Both the position numbers and the translations under genes were made by a program. A stretch of 64,000 nt of DNA, taken from Thiotrichaceae bacterium. GTDB lineage: Bacteria > Pseudomonadota > Gammaproteobacteria > Beggiatoales > Beggiatoaceae. Positions 37,348 to 46,210 of the stretch are shown piece by piece (position 1 is the first letter of the stretch; every line of letters starts with the position of its first letter). Below the pieces are notes generated by a model, which saw nothing but the letters and a program-made list of their open reading frames with translations, searched no databases and was not told the origin of the DNA. The DNA lies in contig JAABRD010000003.1 of the NCBI GenBank assembly GCA_011391085.1, positions 62,001-126,000 on the forward strand. Reading direction: 5' to 3'.

Positions 37348-37827
37348 ATGCAAATTTGTGAAAAAATCCGATTACGACGAGAGTTAAAAGGCTGGACCCA
37401 ACAAGAAATAGCATGTCACTTAGATATGTCACCGAGTGGTTACGGAGACATTGAACGCGGTGAAACAGATGTGACCTTGTCCAGATTACTACTCATTGCC
37501 AAGGTACTTGAGATCAGTTTGGCCGAACTATTCGACCTCAATGACAAAAATATTTTTCAAGTTGGAAATCATTGCACACTTGAAAATTCATCACAAATCA
37601 ATTCTTGTTCTCCACCATCTTCGGCCATCCAATATGAACTTGAAAAATCGCGCTTACTGGTCGAACAGAAGGACAAAGAAATCGAACTACTCAGGCAACA
37701 GAATGCGGATTGCGGATTTAAGAAAAATTATTCAGCTCCAATAAAAAAACTTGCCAGGTCAGGCGTCCAAAACGTAGCTTTGTACAGACAAAGCTATGCT
37801 TTGGACGCCTGGGTTTTGACTCTTTAA
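37348..37827 (+). CDS. XRE-family regulator with altered C-terminus
   Basis: A 159-residue product. Residues 1-65 are a helix-turn-helix XRE domain (KIRLRRELKGWTQQEIACHL, YGDIERGETDVTLSRLLLIA). A Ser/Asn-rich linker and a short coiled coil (EKSRLLVEQKDKEIELLRQQN) follow. The last ~25 residues (SGVQNVALYRQSYALDAWVL) are translated from a GGCGTCCAAAACGTAGC palindrome at 37757-37813, so the natural C-terminus has been replaced. The DNA-binding part is intact and it may still work. Confidence 0.8.
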   Translation: MQICEKIRLRRELKGWTQQEIACHLDMSPSGYGDIERGETDVTLSRLLLIAKVLEISLAELFDLNDKNIFQVGNHCTLENSSQINSCSPPSSAIQYELEKSRLLVEQKDKEIELLRQQNADCGFKKNYSAPIKKLARSGVQNVALYRQSYALDAWVLTL

Positions 37828-37866
37828 CTTAAAATGGAACTGGTAAAATGTGGTTATAACCGCTTC

Positions 37867-37902
37867 AAAGCAAAGAATAAAGCAAAGAATAAAGCAAAGA
37901 AT
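37867..37902 (+). repeat. 12-bp tandem repeat, three copies
   Basis: AAAGCAAAGAAT is repeated three times without a mismatch, just upstream of the small ORF at 37947. Confidence 0.9.
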
Positions 37903-37946
37903 AACGATTGAAGTTTTGCCAACCACTCTCATTTTTGATGTATGAT

Positions 37947-38096
37947 ATGTCTTTTATCATCAACTATTCTCAAGACCATGTCATTGCACTTCCAACGGCA
38001 TTAATAGCACGTCTCCAACTGGCGAAGCAACAAATTGCGACGGGACAATTAATTGAAATAGAGCATGTCGATGATTTAGATAAGCTATTGACATGA
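37947..38096 (+). CDS. Small protein of 49 residues, uncertain
   Basis: An ORF giving MSFIINYSQDHVIALPTALI and a C-terminal acidic stretch (EIEHVDDLDKLLT). It could also start at ATG 37938. No good ribosome site is visible, but the composition is protein-like (alternating hydrophobic and charged, no repeat DNA). Its size and acidic end would suit an orphan antitoxin. I do not recognise the family. Confidence 0.4.
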   Translation: MSFIINYSQDHVIALPTALIARLQLAKQQIATGQLIEIEHVDDLDKLLT

Positions 38097-38364
38097 GAAG
38101 ATTACAATTTACCTCAGTGGTACCGGATTAGAGACTTTAGTCAGAAGTGACGGAGAACTAGAGGCTTACGCCTCCATGCTATTAAGTTAAGTGCAATGGG
38201 TAGGGTGCGCCCTACGCACCGAATAGACGTGGTGCGATTTTTAAAATGGTGCGTAGGACGCACCCTACCTTAACTTGATGGGATGGCATTGAGGCTTTAG
38301 TCCTACGCACCGAATAGATGTGGTGCGCTTTCTGCAATGGTGCGTGGGACGCCCCCTACTTTAT
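38097..38364. repeat. Nested palindrome block
   Basis: Like 20997-21177, a CTAGAGGCTTACGCC / GAGGCTTTAGTCC outer pair (about 38150-38303) with ATTAAGTTAAG / CTTAACTT next to it encloses an inner GTAGGGTGCGCCCTACGCACC / GGTGCGTAGGACGCACCCTAC pair. No gene. Confidence 0.75.
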
Positions 38365-39498
38365 TTACCCCCGATACTTCCGCAAATAATACCATTCAAA
38401 GAAGCGTTTAGCCCAATGGAAAAAGATCGTTTTGGGAGTCAAAAAGGCCCGTTGGGGACTGCGGTACACCATCATGCCGCTGTTGAAGGTGTCCACAATA
38501 CAAATCAGTTCCGATTTAAAAGTTTGTACAACCTGCTGATTGTCGAGTTCTTTAAGCACATTGACAGCAGCCACTTCTGCTTGTAAATCAGCTAGATGCG
38601 CTTGTTTAGGTAACCAATCTGGACCTGGGAAACTGCCGCTGTCTCCGGCGACATAAATGCCTTTGAAACCGGGGACCCGACAGTAAGCATCGGCTTTGAT
38701 GAAACCGCCTTCAGACAAGGGGAGGTTGCTGTTAGCTACCCAGGCGGGACCTGTGACGCCGGGCATGAAGAGAGTTAAATCGCTATGAATGTCTCTTCCT
38801 TCCGTGTGAATGGCGTGGGCACTGAAACTTTTGAGTTTATGACCCAAGTAGGCATGAATGTGGAGTTTTTCCATTTCCGCAAGCAAGGCTTTGACTGCTT
38901 TTTCGCCTAAGCGTTTGCCAGGTTCTTGGGCAGGACTGAAAAAGATAAGTTCAAAATTTTTACGCCGTTTCTGTTGACGTAACAAAGTGTCAATTCCAAA
39001 GAGAAATTCAAAGACGGGCCCGCCTCGAACCGCGGCTGGTTCAAGGGGGTTGGCAGAGAAACCAAAGGCCAGAGTGCCTCCGTCAAGTGCCGCCAGACGT
39101 TCACTGTAGGCGTGTACGGGGGCATAGCCTTCACAGGGAATGAACGCATGTTCAATGCCTGGCAATTTTTTGAGGAACCGTGCGCCTGTCGCAATGATGA
39201 GGGAGTCGAAAGGAGTGGAGGTACCAGAGTCCGTGTGAACCTGCCGCGCCTGAGGGTCTAACTGGATGACATTGCCTTGCTGGTAGGTGACTTGATAACG
39301 TTGAAAAAATTTGTCCAGCGAAACGGTTAAATCTTGTTCATTACGCAATCCCGACGGCACCCAAATTAAGCTGGGGTAATAGAACAAGACAGGACGTGGT
39401 GAAATGAGGGTAATGGTGTCACGATAGCCACGTTTGCGAAGAGTTCTAATGGCAGTGAGTGCCGCAAAACCGGAACCCAGTATAACGATTTGAGACAT
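38365..39498 (-). CDS. FAD-dependent oxidoreductase, sulfide:quinone reductase-like
   Basis: The 377-residue product has the FAD Rossmann start MSQIVILGSGFAALTAIRTL, a second dinucleotide region, and the FAD C-terminal motif IYVAGDSGSFPGPDWLPKQA. The layout (single flavin, SLIIATGARF, membrane-facing aromatic C-terminus WAKRFFEWYYLRKYRG) is that of the sulfide:quinone reductase/flavocytochrome c group. Cys residues in FIPCEGY, AYCRVPG and ELICIVD may form the redox disulfide. If it is SQR it would oxidise sulfide to sulfur and reduce quinone. The exact substrate is not proven. Confidence 0.75.
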   Translation of the reverse strand: MSQIVILGSGFAALTAIRTLRKRGYRDTITLISPRPVLFYYPSLIWVPSGLRNEQDLTVSLDKFFQRYQVTYQQGNVIQLDPQARQVHTDSGTSTPFDSLIIATGARFLKKLPGIEHAFIPCEGYAPVHAYSERLAALDGGTLAFGFSANPLEPAAVRGGPVFEFLFGIDTLLRQQKRRKNFELIFFSPAQEPGKRLGEKAVKALLAEMEKLHIHAYLGHKLKSFSAHAIHTEGRDIHSDLTLFMPGVTGPAWVANSNLPLSEGGFIKADAYCRVPGFKGIYVAGDSGSFPGPDWLPKQAHLADLQAEVAAVNVLKELDNQQVVQTFKSELICIVDTFNSGMMVYRSPQRAFLTPKTIFFHWAKRFFEWYYLRKYRG

Positions 39499-39528
39499 AA
39501 TTATTTCCCCTTTTGTAGTTTTCAGTTC

Positions 39529-40221
39529 TCACAGTTTATAGAGAGTGAGGATAAATGTGAAGACTTTGGAAGTGTATGATCCGCGTTGATGGTGGTCGAT
39601 GTTAGGCGTAAGTAGAAAAAACCAGACCGTGGCTAACATCAATAACAGGCTTGACATTTTATATCTAAGACTCATTATTTTAAAGGCACTTCCAAACGAT
39701 TTTTTCAATTTTCGACCTTTTAAATCAACGCTATACATTTCGTCTAACAGTAAATGGACAAGATAGCCCGTTGTGACAAAGCCTCCTCCAATCCAGGCTT
39801 CCCATTCTGGAACTTTGATAAAATGGTAAGAACCTGCGGTAATGGCTAAACCAAAACAGAAGGCTGCTAGAATGGAGTGAAAATTACCACGATGAACAGT
39901 GAGTTTAGTTATCCATTGGTAGAGACTATAGTATGCACCAAAGTATATCAGAATACCTAGCGTCAATAATTCAAGGGTGGTAAAACGTTCCTGTATGCTA
40001 ACCGTGACCAGGGTGGCAACTAATATGCCTGAGAGTGAAAAAAATAGTCGGGCTGGGATAGATTTGGGGGCATCTAAATCAGGCAAGAGACCACCTAGTG
40101 TCCCCAGCAACGTGTAAAAAAAAGCGACCTTGGGGGTAGTCAGATGCGTGACGAGTAAACCGGTTGCTAACATGCTACTGATTACGGTGGCAGTGGTGAA
40201 ATGCGTTTGGAAAGTGGCCAT
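39529..40221 (-). CDS. YdjM/DUF457 family membrane-bound metal-dependent hydrolase
   Basis: A 230-residue integral membrane protein with about five helices. It has the family motifs GGLLPDLDAPKS (metal-binding Asp pair), TVHRGNFHSI (His residues) and VHLLLDEMYSVDLKGRKLKK. Family members such as E. coli YdjM are LexA-regulated or of unknown function. The start ATG 40221 is preferred; the frame extends to 40263. It lies 30 bases upstream of the SQR-like gene. Confidence 0.8.
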   Translation of the reverse strand: MATFQTHFTTATVISSMLATGLLVTHLTTPKVAFFYTLLGTLGGLLPDLDAPKSIPARLFFSLSGILVATLVTVSIQERFTTLELLTLGILIYFGAYYSLYQWITKLTVHRGNFHSILAAFCFGLAITAGSYHFIKVPEWEAWIGGGFVTTGYLVHLLLDEMYSVDLKGRKLKKSFGSAFKIMSLRYKMSSLLLMLATVWFFLLTPNIDHHQRGSYTSKVFTFILTLYKL

Positions 40222-40287
40222 GAGTTTTAGGGAGAGTAGAGCGTATCGAACCCATGAGTCCAAAACGTAGCTTTAAATCATACCCCT

Positions 40288-40353
40288 CTGGAACGCAAGA
40301 AGAATTATTGCGCTACGCGGGCGCACGGCGCAATAATTCTTATTGCGCTCCAG
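40288..40353. repeat. Palindrome, GCGCAATAATTCTTATTGCG family
   Basis: Left arm CTGGAACGCAAGAAGAATTA and right arm TAATTCTTATTGCGCTCCAG around a short GC-rich centre (GCTACGCGGGCGCACGGCG). Confidence 0.85.
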
Positions 40354-40442
40354 ACGGAATCGTATAGATTTGAAGGAATATTATTATATCCATGTTCTGG
40401 CAAAGCTACGCTTTGGATTCCTGAATCTGTAATCTGTATATA

Positions 40443-41009
40443 CTAGGCGTGCCCAGCTTCCCCCGTCATCAAGTTCACATCGATTCCCAAAGAAGCCGCC
40501 GCCGCTTGCCAACGTTTGGCAGGAGGCGTATTGAAAATAATATTGGTGTCCACCGGCGCAGTTAGCCAGGCATTTTCGGCAATTTCCTGTTCTAACTGTC
40601 CTGCGGCCCAACCCGCATAACCCAGGGCCACTAAAAAACGTTGAGGGCCTCTACCTTGGGCAATGGCTATTAAAACGTCGCGTGAGGTGGTGATTCCTAA
40701 ATCATCACTCATGGTCAACATCGCTTCCCAATCGCCTACCGGTTGATGAATGATAAAGCCACGTTCTTTGGCCACAGGACCACCGTCATAAATCGGCACT
40801 CGTGACACTCGTGGTTCTTCCAAGTCAATATTCAGATGTTCAAGAATATCCCCAAGTGAGACTTTCATGGGACGATTAATAATGATGCCCATTGCGCCCT
40901 CTTCGTTGTGCATACAAATATAAGTCACGGTATGAAAAAAATTAGAGTCTGCCAAATTGGGCATTGCAATGAGAAAGTGGTTGGTTAAATTGAGGGTTTC
41001 AATGGACAT
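40443..41009 (-). CDS. YqgE/AlgH family protein
   Basis: A 188-residue product with the family motifs LTNHFLIAMPNLADSNFFHT, YICMHNEEGAMGIIINRP, PIYDGGPVAKERGFIIH and ALGYAGWAAGQLEQEI. AlgH is a regulator of alginate synthesis in Pseudomonas, but most relatives have no clear role. ATG 41009 gives the usual MSIETLNLTNHFL start; the longer frame is a leader of no similarity. It follows the TonB-like gene by 60 bases. In related genomes ruvX comes next, but here YdjM does. Confidence 0.93.
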   Translation of the reverse strand: MSIETLNLTNHFLIAMPNLADSNFFHTVTYICMHNEEGAMGIIINRPMKVSLGDILEHLNIDLEEPRVSRVPIYDGGPVAKERGFIIHQPVGDWEAMLTMSDDLGITTSRDVLIAIAQGRGPQRFLVALGYAGWAAGQLEQEIAENAWLTAPVDTNIIFNTPPAKRWQAAAASLGIDVNLMTGEAGHA

Positions 41010-41069
41010 GATGAGGTTAATGAAAAATGAATAGTGAATAACGAATAATAATGGTTTGGTCTTCATTAT

Positions 41070-42029
41070 TCAATGTGTCGTCACTTTTTTCTTGTTTTTA
41101 TAACTAAATTCCCAAGTTCTGACAATGTGTAGAACCTCAATTTTTTCCTTACGAATGCTGTTTGGAAAAGAGGGAAAAGGGGCAACTTTACGGATACTGA
41201 GACGGGCAACTCTTTCTAATTCTGGGGAACGAATGGAAGATTTGATAAGTTTGATGTCGTTTATAGTGCCGTTGGCGTTAATGGCCACATCTAATACAAT
41301 AACCCCCTCGATTCGTTTGCCCAGTTTCTGATATTCCTTATTGGCAGACGGTTCTGCTTTTCCACGCCAATTTTCCATGTATTCCACATAAATAGATTCT
41401 TTGGTACTGGAATTAACATATTTATGTCGTACCGGTCTTCTGACGAAATTTTCAAATCGTTCATTCAGTTCTGCTTGAATACTAGCCAATTGACTCAATT
41501 CGGCAAATATCAACGTGTCAAGATTAGGAAGTTCCTCAGGAAAAATGACTGTTTCTTCTCCATCTGCTTGTATCTCCTTTATCGGTTCTTCAGGTGGTCG
41601 AATGGGTACAAGAGGTTGTTTCTCAATTTGAAAGCTAGAAGGTTGCAACGTGAACAATTGCATAAGTTCGGGTTCAATTGGATTTGCCGCGACTTGCAAA
41701 GGTGGTGGAATGGCCACTAATTCGGCCGTTGGTCCGGGGAAAGGGGCCAGCGTGGGGGTAGAAGGACGTGCTTGTTTTTTTGGATCCCCTTGACCACTCC
41801 CGTCTTGAGTCACTTGGGCTAAAAAATCGGGTTTTTCAGGCACCGCAGACGTTTTTTTCTGCACCAAGATAACGTCCATCGTCGGAAACGCATGTACTTT
41901 GCCAGAAGGGGGCATGACGAAACTGAGTCCGGAAATGGTGAAGACATGAAACATCGTTGAAATGAGTAAAAAAACCGCAAACAGTTCCATATACGGACTG
42001 ATAGAAAAGGAGGGGAAGTTCATTTTCAT
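41070..42029 (-). CDS. TonB-like energy transducer
   Basis: The 319-residue product has an N-terminal membrane anchor (MELFAVFLLISTMFHVFTIS), a Pro-rich periplasmic linker (residues ~80-180) and a C-terminal TonB domain (EGVIVLDVAINANGTINDIK, SSIRSPELERVARLSIRKVA, HIVRTWEFSYK). TonB proteins pass proton-motive energy to outer membrane transporters. The linker is long. Start ATG 42029 is chosen over the frame to 42128, which reads a MITE. The tonB-yqgE order is common in gammaproteobacteria. Confidence 0.88.
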   Translation of the reverse strand: MKMNFPSFSISPYMELFAVFLLISTMFHVFTISGLSFVMPPSGKVHAFPTMDVILVQKKTSAVPEKPDFLAQVTQDGSGQGDPKKQARPSTPTLAPFPGPTAELVAIPPPLQVAANPIEPELMQLFTLQPSSFQIEKQPLVPIRPPEEPIKEIQADGEETVIFPEELPNLDTLIFAELSQLASIQAELNERFENFVRRPVRHKYVNSSTKESIYVEYMENWRGKAEPSANKEYQKLGKRIEGVIVLDVAINANGTINDIKLIKSSIRSPELERVARLSIRKVAPFPSFPNSIRKEKIEVLHIVRTWEFSYKNKKKVTTH

Positions 42030-42103
42030 AATTTTAAAGGTCAAGTTGTGGAACTGTGATGGATATGATATGTGTGATGGATGTGATTGTATGATAAGGA
42101 ATG

Positions 42104-42161
42104 GATAGTGATGCAATGTGGGTGACATTCATGTTACCCTAACCCACATTGCATCACTACC
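42104..42161. mobile_element. Minimal MITE-like element, 58 bp
   Basis: Just the two ends, GATAGTGATGCAATGTGGGT and AACCCACATTGCATCACTACC, with a 17-base centre. It is almost identical to 58030-58080 and shows the core is dispensable. Confidence 0.85.
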
Positions 42162-42176
42162 AAGGAATTAAAGCAT

Positions 42177-42262
42177 TGGTGGACTAGAGGCTTTAGCCGG
42201 TGGTTTTTCCCCTGAATTTAACTCAGTGCCAACCCCCTCCGGCTAAAGCCTCCACTCCACCG
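42177..42262. repeat. CTAGAGGCTTTAGCCGG palindrome
   Basis: GTGGACTAGAGGCTTTAGCC and CCGGCTAAAGCCTCCACTCC face each other across about 45 bases, just downstream of the isocitrate dehydrogenase gene's end on the other side of the TonB-like gene's leader. Confidence 0.8.
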
Positions 42263-42309
42263 GGGCCCGTTTCAGTTGGTCATTTTTGAGATGGGTTCAT
42301 TATGTTAGA

Positions 42310-44064
42310 TTACAAATCAATTGGCACCCACCCAAACTTCTCGACGGTCCGCATAATGTCAGTGTAAGTGACAATCCCAATCGGTTGCTGATTCTTTTCC
42401 ACAATGATGCGACGAATATTGGCTTGACTCATCAACGTCACACATTCATGTAATGAAGTGTCCACTGGCACCGTTTTCAGCGGTTTAGATGCCACTTCAC
42501 TGACCTTCACATTGGCCGGCGAGAGGTTGGCCAGAATGACTTTCGTCACCACATCATTTTGGGCGAATATTCCCCATTGTCCCTGACTATCTGGTTCTAC
42601 CAACACACCACTGATATTATGTTGATTTAGTTCGTGCATCGCCTCTTCCACGGTCATGTCCGATTTAACCGTGAACAACGTGGTGGACATAATGTCACCC
42701 ACCGTATGCGGCGTCCGTCCAGATTCCAATTCTGCCGTCGGCGACTGACGCAGTGCCTCGCGGGCTTCGCGAACCTTGCCGCCAAATTCCTTCTCATATT
42801 GCGCCCGTAGCGATTCCACATCGATACCACCCTCGATGGTGCGAATAATGGCATCGGCAAAACCGCTGGTGGACACTTCAATGGCCCCTTGCATTTGCCG
42901 GGCAAAATCGTAAGTGACAATTTTCTTTTTCACCACTTCGGGATAAGCAGTAGAAATTAAATCGGCGGCTTCCTTCCAACCAATGTATTCTAGCATGTTC
43001 ACGCCACTAAATAAGAGAGAACCAGGGTTGACTTTATCCTGATTGGCATATTTAGGTGCCGAACCATGAGTGGCTTCAAATAAGGCCACAAAATCACCGA
43101 TATTGGCCCCTGGGGCAATCCCCACGCCACCTACTTCTGCGGCAATGGCATCGGAGAGGTAATCACCATTTAAGTTCATGGTGGCAAGCACGTCAAACTC
43201 TTCGGGCCGCAATAACATCAGTTGGAAAATAATGTCAGCAATGCGGTCCTTAATCACAATCTTGCCTGCCGGTTGCTTCCCGCCATACTTGCTGTACAAC
43301 TCCTCTTCCGTGATGGTATACTCCCCAAATTCCTCCCGCGCCAGTTCATAACCCCAGTTCCGAAACGCGCCTTCGGTGTACTTCATAATGTTCCCTTTGT
43401 GAACCAAAGTGACACTTTCGCGCTGGTGGTCAATAGCATATCGAATCGCTTTTCGGATCAGACGCTTACTGCCAAACGGACTGATAGGTTTAATCCCGAT
43501 GCCACTGTCATCAAAAAATTTCGCGCCCATCTCCTCCTTGAGGAACTTCTCCACTTTGCGCATTTCTGGAGAACCGGATTTGTACTCAATCCCAGAGTAA
43601 ACGTCTTCCGTATTTTCACGAAAGATGATGACATCCACCTTTTCAGGATGACGCACGGGGGAGGGAACGCCGGGATAGTAACGGACGGGACGCACGCAGG
43701 CATACAAGTCTAAATCTTGACGTAATGCCACGTTTAAAGACCGAAATCCGCCACCCACAGGGGTGGTCAGGGGACCTTTGATGGAGACCATGATTTCGGG
43801 CAACAAATCACGAGTTTCATCAGGAAAGATGGTACCATATTTTTCCATGGCCTTTTCGCCCATGTATAATTCCATCCAGTGGATTTTGCGTTTTCCACCA
43901 TAAGCCTTGTCCACGGCGGCATCCCAAATTCGCAAACAGGCCCGCATAATATCGGGGCCAATGCCGTCACCTTCAATATATCCCAAAATGGGGTTGTCAG
44001 GTATGACGAGTTGGTGGTTTTGAACAGTAATCTTAGCGCCCTTCGAAGGGAGTGTTAATGACAT
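42310..44064 (-). CDS. icd: NADP-type isocitrate dehydrogenase fused to CBS domains
   Basis: Residues 1-~430 are an isocitrate dehydrogenase, which oxidatively decarboxylates isocitrate to 2-oxoglutarate in the TCA cycle. Signatures are [12 protein letters not shown], the phosphorylatable Ser109 in [36 protein letters not shown] and [10 protein letters not shown]. Residues ~450-575 are two CBS domains ([56 protein letters not shown]). CBS pairs usually bind adenosyl nucleotides, so they may regulate the enzyme by energy charge. ATG 44064 has AGAGG upstream. The normal enzyme is ~415-420 residues. Confidence 0.95.
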   Translation of the reverse strand: MSLTLPSKGAKITVQNHQLVIPDNPILGYIEGDGIGPDIMRACLRIWDAAVDKAYGGKRKIHWMELYMGEKAMEKYGTIFPDETRDLLPEIMVSIKGPLTTPVGGGFRSLNVALRQDLDLYACVRPVRYYPGVPSPVRHPEKVDVIIFRENTEDVYSGIEYKSGSPEMRKVEKFLKEEMGAKFFDDSGIGIKPISPFGSKRLIRKAIRYAIDHQRESVTLVHKGNIMKYTEGAFRNWGYELAREEFGEYTITEEELYSKYGGKQPAGKIVIKDRIADIIFQLMLLRPEEFDVLATMNLNGDYLSDAIAAEVGGVGIAPGANIGDFVALFEATHGSAPKYANQDKVNPGSLLFSGVNMLEYIGWKEAADLISTAYPEVVKKKIVTYDFARQMQGAIEVSTSGFADAIIRTIEGGIDVESLRAQYEKEFGGKVREAREALRQSPTAELESGRTPHTVGDIMSTTLFTVKSDMTVEEAMHELNQHNISGVLVEPDSQGQWGIFAQNDVVTKVILANLSPANVKVSEVASKPLKTVPVDTSLHECVTLMSQANIRRIIVEKNQQPIGIVTYTDIMRTVEKFGWVPIDL

Positions 44065-44476
44065 AGGTTTAGAACCTCTGAATGATAATGAATAATGAAT
44101 AATGAATACCGGACTAGAGGCTTTAGCCGGTGGTAATGGATACCGGACTAGAGGCTTTAGCCGGTGGTGGTAGCACATCATCCGGTTGAAGTCTCTAGTC
44201 CGTTCCGAATTTTCTCATTATCCATTATTCATTATCAATATTCAACTCGATTAGCAAAATTTAATTTTGAGAAACCGAATTTCTTACTCGAAAACGACCT
44301 TTTGCGAACTTGATAATGACTAATGAATTTTATAATTTTCTGATAAACTAATTCATTTATCCTTTCAGTTGCGTAAGTTTTATCTCGTTCCCACGCGCCA
44401 GCGGTCATCCTTATACACAAGTTTTTATGTAGTTGATTAACCTAAAGATGTTAGCCAGGTAGGGTGGGCGTGTGCC
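44065..44476. other. Gene-free stretch with repeats
   Basis: GGACTAGAGGCTTTAGCCGG is repeated at about 44113 and 44148 with an inverted arm at 44180-44203, flanked by AATAATGAATAATGAATA and its complement. Beyond 44235 the DNA is AT-rich and has no protein-like frame. Confidence 0.6.
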
Positions 44477-44824
44477 TTACCGTTGCCCACCAACTCCTTG
44501 ACGACTATAGAAGTTGGGATTCCGTCTTGCTTCAGAAACGGAATAAATTCCAGACTCCAACTTCTTTTCGGATTGAAAGCTTTTCAAAAAAATAAATCCG
44601 AATGCGTCCCCAATTTTGTAAATCAACAACCAATCAGGTTCAATGTGACATTCATAAAAACCTTGCCAGTTTCCTACTAGCGGATGTTTCTTATATCTTG
44701 ATTCTAAGATGCCTTTAGTAGCGAGTTGTTCAATGACAGATTTTATCTTGACGAGAGATTTGCCACGTTTTTGCATTCGTTGGAGGCTTTACTCAAATTT
44801 TTTAGTCGTAACAATCGTCAGCAT
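44477..44824 (-). pseudogene. YafQ-like toxin gene with in-frame stop
   Basis: The reading frame from ATG 44824 starts directly after the antitoxin stop and reads MLTIVTTKKFE, then TAA at 44791-44789, then SLQRMQKRGKSLVKIKSVIE and on to the family hallmark ECHIEPDWLLIYKI. YafQ proteins have a Lys codon (AAA) where this TAA sits. The C-terminus is also wrong: after FIFLKSFQ the frame enters a GGAATAAATTCC-type repeat, so the usual R-T-G-S-H-S-D-L-F end with its catalytic His is absent. The toxin should be dead at both ends, though residues from 44776 could be made from an internal ATG. Confidence 0.8.
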
Positions 44825-45064
44825 TTATAACCCCAACTTGTCGAATAGCGCGTTAGCCGAAGCATATCGGTTGACATTTTCTCGGTTCTCCGCCTCCTGA
44901 ATGGCTAGTTGGGTGCTAGTATTGTAGTTAGCTATCGAATGAACCGTGTCGGCCAGAATGGTGTGACTATCATGGTTTAACAACCACTGGGCAAAGCAGT
45001 TTTGTTCCGATTCAGATAACTCGGTAGTTAATTTGTTAAATGCGCGTGTTAATAAGGCTGTCAT
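44825..45064 (-). CDS. RelB/DinJ-type antitoxin, now orphaned
   Basis: A 79-residue product. The position, ending exactly where the YafQ-like frame begins, and the C-terminal part AIQEAENRENVNRYASANALFDKLGL match the toxin-wrapping end of RelB/DinJ-like antitoxins. The N-terminus is helical (TRAFNKLTTELSESEQNCFAQW) rather than a clear ribbon-helix-helix. The frame is intact. The antitoxin family name is inferred from the partner. Confidence 0.65.
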   Translation of the reverse strand: MTALLTRAFNKLTTELSESEQNCFAQWLLNHDSHTILADTVHSIANYNTSTQLAIQEAENRENVNRYASANALFDKLGL

Positions 45065-45157
45065 AATAAGAATTTTGGTCAGAACAGAATCAGAATTTGC
45101 AGAATGGGTTGAGTGTTATTCTGTTAATTCTTAAATTCTGATTCTGACAAGAAATAA

Positions 45158-45281
45158 GTTTATCACCACGAATTAGCAAATGCAACCCTTTCCTCCTCTC
45201 TCATTCGCATTTTCCATCATTCGTGGTGAAACCGTGATGAACCCAATTCATCTGCGTCATCTGCGATTCAGACCAAAAAAG
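45158..45281 (+). repeat. Direct repeat, left copy, beside PIN cassette
   Basis: Starts AGTTTATCACCACGAATTAG and ends TCATCTGCGATTCAGACCAA. It contains its own inverted pair ATCACCACGAAT / ATTCGTGGTGA. The second copy is at 46077-46210, and the PIN toxin-antitoxin genes lie between them. Confidence 0.85.
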
Positions 45282-45356
45282 TAATTGCCCTCCAACTTCT
45301 TGACGACATCAATGGTGGGCAATCAAACAAACGTTGCCCACCCCACATAGACTCGT

Positions 45357-45539
45357 TTACAGTTTTACCGAAGGGAATGTCACCTTTGGCAAATTCAAGT
45401 GATATTCCGCTTTCAACTGAGTTACCACCGTTTTCAGTTTTTTTAGATATTCCTCTCTGGTCAACAATTGGTCTTCCAGACGACATTGTTCCTTCCAGGA
45501 ACGAACTTCTAGTAGCGAGGGGGATTCTTCTTCAATCAT
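45357..45539 (-). CDS. Candidate antitoxin of the PIN gene
   Basis: A 60-residue acidic-to-basic helical protein (LLEVRSWKEQCRLEDQLLTR, EEYLKKLKTVVTQLKAEYHL) that starts 8 bases before the end of the PIN gene and is thus coupled to it. The EVR-x-W-K-E pattern resembles the small antitoxins that accompany PIN toxins in cyanobacteria and filamentous gammaproteobacteria. It may be a VapB-like partner placed after the toxin. The end at 45357 touches a repeat. Confidence 0.55.
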   Translation of the reverse strand: MIEEESPSLLEVRSWKEQCRLEDQLLTREEYLKKLKTVVTQLKAEYHLNLPKVTFPSVKL

Positions 45540-46008
45540 CTTTTGAGACCTCCAAAGGGGTGATGAGTTCTAATTTCTTGACATAACCTTGGGTGAGATT
45601 CACCCCATTAATCTTTTCCATCTTTCTGAGGTTAGCCAAATGTTTCAAGTTCCAACTAATCAACGCATCTAATTCATAGACGGTAGCCACGGCGGCATGT
45701 TTAGAATCGGCGTCGGCAGTCATTGGCAAAATGCCTTGTGCAAGATATTGGTCTGCCAATTCTAGCACAGCTTCATTAACATCCAATTCTTGAGGTCGGT
45801 ATTCCGCAATGAGTTGTAACAGCAATTCTCTTTTTCTGTGGGAAGCTCTGGCAATTTCTTTTAGTACCACCTCTGAAATAAAGATTTCATAGGCGCCTTT
45901 TTTAATCTGTTCAAAAAATTGCAAGGTGCTCATCTTTTGGTCGAGTGCATCATCCGCATAGTAGAAATTCCAGACCGAAGTTTCCAAATAAAGTTTCAGT
46001 TTTCTCAT
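45532..46008 (-). CDS. PIN-domain ribonuclease toxin
   Basis: A 158-residue product with the PIN fold's acidic residues: Glu/Asp in LYLETSVWNFYYADD near the start, Glu in FISEVVLKEIARA, Asp in ADADSKHAAVATVYELD and Asn in LISWNLKHLANLRK. PIN toxins (VapC group) cleave RNA. The W-N-L-K-H-L-A-N motif is seen in a PIN subfamily of filamentous bacteria. The frame is intact, with a coupled small downstream gene. The whole cassette is bracketed by direct repeats. Confidence 0.85.
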   Translation of the reverse strand: MRKLKLYLETSVWNFYYADDALDQKMSTLQFFEQIKKGAYEIFISEVVLKEIARASHRKRELLLQLIAEYRPQELDVNEAVLELADQYLAQGILPMTADADSKHAAVATVYELDALISWNLKHLANLRKMEKINGVNLTQGYVKKLELITPLEVSKDD

Positions 46009-46076
46009 TCAATCCCTCTTCAGTAAGTAAATTTTTTACATAACAGTTTTTCCAATGGTCATGTGGACGAGGATTA

Positions 46077-46210
46077 GTTTATCACCACGAATCAGCAAAT
46101 ACAACCCTTCCCTCTTTCCTAATTCACATTTTCCAGCATTCGTGGTGAAACCGTAATGAAGCAAATCCACCGTCGTCATCTGCGGTCATCTGCGATTCAG
46201 ACCAGAAAAG
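46077..46210 (+). repeat. Direct repeat, right copy, beside PIN cassette
   Basis: Same order and orientation as 45158-45281: AGTTTATCACCACGAATCAG, then CATTCGTGGTGAAACCGTAA, then CATCTGCGATTCAGACCAGA. It is about 80% identical, with a 10-base internal duplication of GTCATCTGCG. Confidence 0.85.

Noticed and set aside
44235-44420. ORF MCIRMTAGAWERDK... on the minus strand
   Set aside because: It runs through dispersed repeat fragments, has no ribosome site and no protein-like pattern.
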